DNA of 27,472 nt. Origin: Lachnospiraceae bacterium UBA3310 (GTDB lineage Bacteria; Bacillota; Clostridia; Lachnospirales; Lachnospiraceae). Location of the stretch: assembly GCA_002361355.1 (NCBI GenBank), contig DESQ01000027.1, forward strand, positions 1 through 27,472, written 5' to 3'. Positions 23,256 to 27,472 of this stretch are shown one piece after another (the stretch's first letter is position 1; each line of letters starts with the position of its first letter). The notes under the pieces were generated by a model. It had not been told where the DNA came from and did no database searches. It saw only the letters and a list, made by a program, of their open reading frames with translations. Made by a program: the position numbers and the translations under genes.

Positions 23256-24044
23256 TCACTGTCTTCCGCACCCGTTTCCTGCGCAGCCATGTTTACCCTC
23301 TCCGCAATGACCGTTTTCATGATGATGGTCTTCTCCATGATGATCACAGTGGGCATCCGGATCAAATGCAAGCTTCCCTGCAAGCAGCGCCTCCACAGCC
23401 TCATCCGCACTGCCGGATACCCCGCCATAAAAGCGGATACCTGCTTGTGCCAATGCAGTCTGCGCACCGGCGCCAATGCCTCCGCAAATCAGCGTATCCA
23501 CTTCCCATGCGGACAACATTCCTGCAATGGCACCGTGTCCGCTTCCGTTCGTATCCATCACCTGCGCACCGGCAACCTTCCCGTCTTTAATATCATAAAC
23601 CTTAAACTGCTCCGTATGCCCAAAATGTGGGAATACATTCCCGTTTTCATAAGTAACCGCAATCTTCATAATCCTGTCTTCCTTTCTTTTCCCGGCAGTT
23701 TCAGCCCCATATCCTGCCCTGTCACATTTTTTACCGCAGCATCTCCATGCCGAGCCGTCACAGAGCGCATAGTTTCCGCCGGAAATGCAAAGCATCCTGC
23801 CATTAACGATACAGTCCGCAATCTTCGTTCTGGCTCTTTCATACATTTCCGTGACCGTAGTGCGGGAAATCCCCATCTGCCTGGCACACTCCTCATGAGT
23901 TCTCTTTTCATAGTCAATCAGCCGAACCGCTTCGAACTCATCCACCGTCAGCAGAACCTGCTCCATATTTTCCGCACCGCAAGGAGCAAAACTGTTATAT
24001 TTAGGTTCAAAACATATTCTCCTACACCGGGCTGGTCTTGCCAT
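23256..24044 (-). CDS. DUF134-NifX fusion with His/Cys-rich tail
   Basis: This 262-residue protein joins two domains. Residues 1-100 are DUF134, a putative DNA-binding domain: MARPARCRRICFEPKYNSFAP, LLTVDEFEAVRLIDYEKRTHEECARQMGISRTTV. Residues 126-228 are a dinitrogenase iron-molybdenum cofactor (NifX/NafY-like) domain: MKIAVTYENGNVFPHFGHTEQF, ending GGVSGSADEAVEALLAGKL. The tail (230-262) is rich in His and Cys (HHGEDHHHENGH, CAGNGCG) and likely binds metal. GGAGG lies 7 bases before the ATG. Met126 has its own GGAAG/AGGAT stretch, so separate translation is conceivable. No nitrogenase genes are near; a role in iron-sulfur or metal sensing is inferred. Confidence 0.88.
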   Translation of the reverse strand: MARPARCRRICFEPKYNSFAPCGAENMEQVLLTVDEFEAVRLIDYEKRTHEECARQMGISRTTVTEMYERARTKIADCIVNGRMLCISGGNYALCDGSAWRCCGKKCDRAGYGAETAGKRKEDRIMKIAVTYENGNVFPHFGHTEQFKVYDIKDGKVAGAQVMDTNGSGHGAIAGMLSAWEVDTLICGGIGAGAQTALAQAGIRFYGGVSGSADEAVEALLAGKLAFDPDAHCDHHGEDHHHENGHCGEGKHGCAGNGCGRQ

Positions 24045-24073
24045 GCTCCCGCCTCCATTTCCGACATATGTCA

Positions 24074-24102
24074 ATAATACATCAATAACATACAAAATGC
24101 AA
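24074..24102 (-). promoter_or_regulatory. Predicted promoter of the DUF134-NifX gene
   Basis: Read leftward, TTGCAT (24097-24102) and TATTAT (24074-24079) are 17 bases apart, 29 bases before the start codon. A GACATATGTC palindrome at 24063-24072 covers the expected start point and could be an operator. Confidence 0.65.
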
Positions 24103-24173
24103 CCAGGTAGACATGATCCTTGTCCACAATATAGACACCAATCTTTGCCGGGCGGTTTGCTTTTGTATATTCT

Positions 24174-24596
24174 TTATTTCAGCAACGGCATACTTCCTGT
24201 CAATTTGTTTACCTTCTTTTTCACACCGCAAATGGCAATCCCAAAATAATTCAGTTCTGTTTCTGAAACATCCTTCATCTTTTCAATAAACTCATCGTAG
24301 GTCTTGCATCCCTGCGCAAGATCTGAAAAATCCACCACCGTCAAGTCCGAAAACTCCGGCTCGTACAGCCTCTCACGGATAGACTTGATCGCTTCTACAT
24401 TCCCTTTTAGGATTGGCACCGGGAACTCTATAATCCCTAAATGCCCGTTGCCTGTCCTGTCGTACACATCTGCGCCTACGACCTCCGGCATCTGCTTCCC
24501 CAGCGTGATGCCCATGATCGCCGCCGTGTTCGCTATGATACCAAGCGGCAGATTCTCGTCAATCACCATGACACATTTCTCATTCTGTAAATCCAT
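24174..24596 (-). CDS. DUF2000 family protein
   Basis: This 140-residue protein matches DUF2000: the opening KCVMVIDENLPLGIIANTAAIMGITLG and the end IAICGVKKKVNKLTGSMPLLK are characteristic. The family has a peptidyl-tRNA hydrolase-like fold of unknown role. AGGAGG lies 8 bases before the ATG. It starts 54 bases after the EamA gene on the same strand and is probably its operon partner, although DUF2000 is often found alone with AraC regulators. Confidence 0.88.
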   Translation of the reverse strand: MDLQNEKCVMVIDENLPLGIIANTAAIMGITLGKQMPEVVGADVYDRTGNGHLGIIEFPVPILKGNVEAIKSIRERLYEPEFSDLTVVDFSDLAQGCKTYDEFIEKMKDVSETELNYFGIAICGVKKKVNKLTGSMPLLK

Positions 24597-24650
24597 TTTC
24601 TAATCCTCCTGTTTTCTCCTTTTGATGGCAACGGTAAAATTAGGACAGTC

Positions 24651-25550
24651 TCATTCGCCGTTCCCACTCCCCTTCCCGCTATATTCAGAAAAGAAAAGCC
24701 CCACGACCGCCAAGACCGTCCCTGTAACGGAAACCCACGTCACCGGCTCCTTCAGTATGAACACGGAAGTCACCACTGTTATGACAGGAACCATGTAAAT
24801 ATAAACACTGGTCTTAACCGCCCCAAGCACCTTTACTGCAAGATTCCACGTAACGAAACAGAGTGCAGATGCCCCCAGCCCAAGATACAGAATATTGAGT
24901 AAGTTCGTCACATCAGCAAACCGTCCCAGCCCCATCTCAAAGTCAAAAAGGAATAATGCCGGGATCATAAAAAGAATGCCGTAAAAGAATGTCCTGCGTG
25001 TGGTAAGGATAACCGGATAGCCAAAGTTGCTGACCTTCCTTGTCAGTATGGAATAGCACGCCCATACAAAAGCCGCAAGGACGGCCAGCAAATCACCCAT
25101 CGGATTCAACTCCAGTTTAGAGCCGTTAAAACTGATCAGCGCAACACCTGCCATCGCCACCATAAAACCAAGGAAGAAATTTGCCCGCAGTTTTCCTTCC
25201 GATTTCAGAAATAAGCGTGACAGTATCGCCGTAAAAAATGGGGCAACCGAGATGATAACTCCCACATTGGAAGCCATGGTATATGTAAGTGCGATATTCT
25301 CCAGCAGGTAATACAGACATATCCCGCACAGCCCCGCCAGAACAAATGTCATTTCCTGTCTACGGTTCACCCCTTTCATACGATGCGGGCAGACCCCAAA
25401 CAATACTGCAAAACCCATGACAAAGCGGAAGAATAATATCTCCACCGGCTTAAAATCTGCAAGCAGGACTTTGGTGGATATGAATGTCGTCCCCCAAATA
25501 ATGATCGTCAGAAGCGCCGCCAGATGCCCGGCTGATTTCCTATTTCCCAT
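24651..25550 (-). CDS. EamA/DMT-family transporter
   Basis: This 299-residue protein has about ten membrane segments in two repeated EamA halves: AALLTIIIWGTTFISTKVLL begins the first and GDLLAVLAAFVWACYSILTRKV the second. The drug/metabolite transporter family exports amino acids, metabolites or toxic compounds. I start at the ATG at 25548-25550, which overlaps the stop of the AraC gene by 11 bases with a GGTGG site; upstream in-frame starts would extend further into that gene. The overlap implies coupled translation with the regulator. Confidence 0.92.
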   Translation of the reverse strand: MGNRKSAGHLAALLTIIIWGTTFISTKVLLADFKPVEILFFRFVMGFAVLFGVCPHRMKGVNRRQEMTFVLAGLCGICLYYLLENIALTYTMASNVGVIISVAPFFTAILSRLFLKSEGKLRANFFLGFMVAMAGVALISFNGSKLELNPMGDLLAVLAAFVWACYSILTRKVSNFGYPVILTTRRTFFYGILFMIPALFLFDFEMGLGRFADVTNLLNILYLGLGASALCFVTWNLAVKVLGAVKTSVYIYMVPVITVVTSVFILKEPVTWVSVTGTVLAVVGLFFSEYSGKGSGNGE

Positions 25551-26382
25551 GCTGTCCACCATCCCCGTCTTTTTCCGAGAAAATTCCACGGTAAGTCCCC
25601 GGCGCAAGCCCTATGAACTGATTGAAATAATTGGTAAAATGGCTTTGGTCTGAAAAACCAGTCCTTATTGCCGCCTCCACAGGAGGAATCCTCTCGGACA
25701 ACAGTTTTTTTGCTTCATTGATACGAATTGTCTCAAGGTATCGGTACGGCGTGATTCCTTTTTCTTTTGTAAAGGCCCGCAGCAGCGTTGATTTGCTAAG
25801 TCCCGCGTGACGGCAGATCTGATCTAAATAGATGCGTTCTGTAAAATGCCCTGCCATATATTCACAGGCTCTTTCAATTTCCCTCCTGCACTCCGGGATG
25901 CAGTCTTCAAAGGGCTGCCCATAATTCTGGATCAGATACGAAAGCAGGAACAGCAAGTTTTCCTCCTTTCCAAACTCCCCTGTTCCTTTCATAACCATCT
26001 CATGCAGCAGGCGCATGTGGCAGGCCACCTCCTCGTCATAGATGACATTTTCTGAAAACCCCGGGAGCTCCCGTTTCCCCGTGACTTCTTCCGCCAGATC
26101 AAGCATAGTCTCCTTTGAAATGTTGAATCCCCGGTAAGCAAATGTCCCTTCATCACTCTGCACACAGGCATGGCTGTCACCCGGATTGAAAAGCACGATG
26201 CTGCCTTCTTCTATGGCATACTCCCTGTCCCTACAGGAAAGCACACGCTCCCCATCCTCCACAAACCCGATCACATAATGCTCATGGAAATGGCCTGGAA
26301 AGGACTGCACGATTCCTTCAAAACGGTATGCTTCCATCCGTAATTCATCATCATATACCACTGTCCTTGTTTCTTTCTTCAT
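25540..26382 (-). CDS. AraC-family regulator of the EamA operon
   Basis: This 280-residue regulator has an N-terminal cupin (FPGHFHEHYVIGFVEDGERVL, then EEGSIVLFNPGDSHAC) and a C-terminal double helix-turn-helix (IYLDQICRHAGLSKSTLLRAFTKEKGITPYRYLETIRINEAKKLL, then AIRTGFSDQSHFTNYFNQFIGLAPGTYR). AGGAGG lies 8 bases before the ATG. It is the first gene of an operon with the EamA transporter and DUF2000 protein, and AraC proteins of this subtype commonly control the exporter they overlap. The effector is unknown. Confidence 0.93.
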   Translation of the reverse strand: MKKETRTVVYDDELRMEAYRFEGIVQSFPGHFHEHYVIGFVEDGERVLSCRDREYAIEEGSIVLFNPGDSHACVQSDEGTFAYRGFNISKETMLDLAEEVTGKRELPGFSENVIYDEEVACHMRLLHEMVMKGTGEFGKEENLLFLLSYLIQNYGQPFEDCIPECRREIERACEYMAGHFTERIYLDQICRHAGLSKSTLLRAFTKEKGITPYRYLETIRINEAKKLLSERIPPVEAAIRTGFSDQSHFTNYFNQFIGLAPGTYRGIFSEKDGDGGQHGK

Positions 26383-26496
26383 GCAGACTACCTCCTGTCA
26401 GGAATCATTTTATCTCTTATTTTTCCCTCCGTCTTGTAAAATATCTTCATTTTTCAGATTTATCGGTTTTATTTCTCGCCTGAAAATGAGAAAAAA

Positions 26497-26523
26497 GCAG
26501 GGGGAACTTATCATTCCCCCTGC
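26497..26523 (-). terminator. Terminator of the hsp20 gene
   Basis: GCAGGGGGAA and TTCCCCCTGC form a 10-base stem with a 7-base loop, followed leftward by six T. It begins 21 bases after the hsp20 stop codon. Confidence 0.9.
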
Positions 26524-26543
26524 CGGTTACCTGTTTTTGCCTG

Positions 26544-27017
26544 TTATTCAATGGCAATATATTTCTTTTCTTCAACCTCCGGTTTTTTCTCTTCCGCCTT
26601 TGGAATATTCAATTTCAATACCCCGCTTTCATACTTTGCATGAATATCTTCCTGTTTTACATCTTCTCCCACATAGAAAGACCTGCTCATGCTGCCTGCA
26701 TAACGTTCCTGACGGACAAACTTCCCGGTTTTCTTTCCTTTCTCGTCCTTGTCAAGCCCCTTCGCTGCACTGATTACCAGATATCCGTCTTGAAGTTCCA
26801 AAGAAAGTTCATCTTTCTTGAAACCAGGCAGATCAATATCTACCTCATAATGATCATCGTGTTCCTGTACATCTGTTTTCATCATGTTCGCCGCATGGCG
26901 TCCATACAGCTTTCTCTGTGCTTTCTGCATTGCCTTATCATCAAACGCAGGGAAATCAAAAAATCCATCAAAGAAATCGTCAAATAAACTTTCTCCAAAA
27001 ATACTAGGTGTCATCAT
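26544..27017 (-). CDS. Hsp20/alpha-crystallin small heat-shock protein
   Basis: This 157-residue chaperone holds unfolding proteins in a refoldable state. A short N-terminal arm rich in Phe (SLFDDFFDGFFDFPAF) precedes the alpha-crystallin domain (about 46-140), beginning MKTDVQEHDDHYEVDIDLPGFKKDELSLEL and ending GVLKLNIPKAE, the family A-x-x-x-n-GVL signature. The C-terminal extension is Glu/Lys-rich and ends YIAIE, the I-x-I oligomerisation motif. GGAG lies 9 bases before the first of two adjacent ATG codons. It is a single-gene unit under a CIRCE element. Confidence 0.95.
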   Translation of the reverse strand: MMTPSIFGESLFDDFFDGFFDFPAFDDKAMQKAQRKLYGRHAANMMKTDVQEHDDHYEVDIDLPGFKKDELSLELQDGYLVISAAKGLDKDEKGKKTGKFVRQERYAGSMSRSFYVGEDVKQEDIHAKYESGVLKLNIPKAEEKKPEVEEKKYIAIE

Positions 27018-27135
27018 AAGTCATCGCTCCTTTTTTCTTTTAAACTAAAATCAACTTGTTATTTAGAACTTTGAACATTGGGAAGAAATCTCCACATTTA
27101 TCATTCATTCCTTTCGTTCCATCTGTTCTAAATAT

Positions 27136-27164
27136 GTTATAACACCTATATTAGCACTCGTCAA
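27136..27164 (-). promoter_or_regulatory. Promoter of hsp20
   Basis: Read leftward, TTGACG (27159-27164) and TATAAC (27136-27141) are 17 bases apart. The -35 lies inside the CIRCE element, so HrcA binding blocks polymerase. The leader is about 110 bases. Confidence 0.85.
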
Positions 27165-27177
27165 TAGCGAGTGCTAA
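27151..27177. promoter_or_regulatory. CIRCE element (HrcA operator)
   Basis: TTAGCACTC (27151-27159), a 9-base spacer and GAGTGCTAA (27169-27177) are a perfect match to the CIRCE consensus bound by the HrcA repressor. It implies class I heat-shock control of hsp20. Confidence 0.96.
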
Positions 27178-27472
27178 TAATTTTTGTGAACTTTCTGTGT
27201 TTTTTTATATACGAATATCTGTCCTTGCTTAGTTCTCTTTTATCGTTTGTGCTTTATTGGCTGTTGCCTTATGTAATGAATCCGAAGCGGTTTACTTATC
27301 TAAAAATCCCAGGAACTTCTTCCACTCCATGTAGCCCTTCAAATCTCCGTATCGGTACTCTGACTGCATGATATCATTTACAATTTTCACCCAATCCGTC
27401 TTTTCCGAAAAGTGTACCGCGGCAAAATAAACTACCCATCTACCGCAGCTTTACCGCAGATTAAATTCGCAA
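27178..27472. other. Right end: no complete gene seen
   Basis: About 295 bases upstream of the CIRCE element contain no complete gene. A leftward open frame at 27292-27450 could be the end of a broken gene and is listed separately; the rest shows no clear feature. Confidence 0.4.
27292..27450 (-). pseudogene. Possible gene remnant, C-terminal fragment
   Basis: A leftward frame of 52 codons ends SEYRYGDLKGYMEWKKFLGFLDK and reads like real protein (mixed helical, aromatic-rich), but it has no convincing start codon and is closed upstream by a TAA at 27451-27453. I do not recognise the family. It could be the 3' end of a decayed gene or chance. Confidence 0.25.

Noticed and set aside
27171..27371. 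Rightward 66-codon frame starting in the CIRCE element
   Set aside because: Its start lies within the HrcA operator, it is low in complexity and it has no ribosome site or family match.
1..27472. CRISPR array, rRNA, tRNA or complete transposon
   Set aside because: No regularly spaced repeats, rRNA blocks, cloverleaf-like segments or transposase genes were seen while reading; a tRNA scan was not possible.

Overview
The window looks like chromosomal DNA of a gut-type Clostridia (Bacillota), most likely a Lachnospiraceae relative. This is inferred from strong AGGAGG-type ribosome sites, frequent TTG/GTG starts, a Gram-positive CIRCE element and BirA box, and the gene families present (DUF134-NifX fusion, BioY, small Feo proteins, SNF-family transporter, many AraC/XRE/LytTR regulators). 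No rRNA, tRNA, CRISPR array or complete insertion sequence was seen.

Layout. (1) 1-5034, leftward: a five-gene operon of ECF sigma factor, membrane-anchored putative anti-sigma protein, two FtsX/MacB-type permeases and one ABC ATPase, a self-contained envelope-stress or peptide-export unit. (2) 5.1-8.3 kb: an AraC regulator divergent from a GH31 alpha-glycosidase, with phased ATAGTAT repeats between them. (3) 8.47-12.4 kb: a small XRE regulator, then a leftward ferrous-iron operon (feoA, feoA, feoB and a 44-residue Cys-rich FeoB-associated protein) behind a promoter carrying two GTTAG-N6-CTAAC boxes, divergent from an ArsR-family regulator. (4) 12.35-17.3 kb, leftward: MFS transporter, LytTR regulator with an incomplete receiver, YbaK-type deacylase, DUF1284 protein, BioY under a BirA operator, and an SNF-family sodium symporter. 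(5) 17.4-18.5 kb: a rightward coiled-coil protein of unknown function with a duplicated motif.

(6) 18.5-23.2 kb is the accessory part and reads as more AT-rich: a Schlafen/AlbA_2-type regulator behind a consensus promoter embedded in inverted repeats, a 5'-truncated nitroreductase remnant, an orphan phage-type holin, and an XRE repressor divergent from an unrecognised 374-residue protein. (7) 23.2-27.2 kb, leftward: a DUF134-NifX fusion with a His/Cys-rich tail, an AraC-EamA-DUF2000 operon, and a CIRCE-controlled Hsp20.

The most reliable non-coding calls are the CIRCE element, the BirA box, the Feo boxes and the Schlafen-type promoter/operator, since each repeat coincides with a well-spaced sigma-A promoter. 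The best candidates for something undescribed are the XRE/374-residue divergent pair, the duplicated-motif protein at 17.5 kb and the receiver-truncated LytTR regulator.
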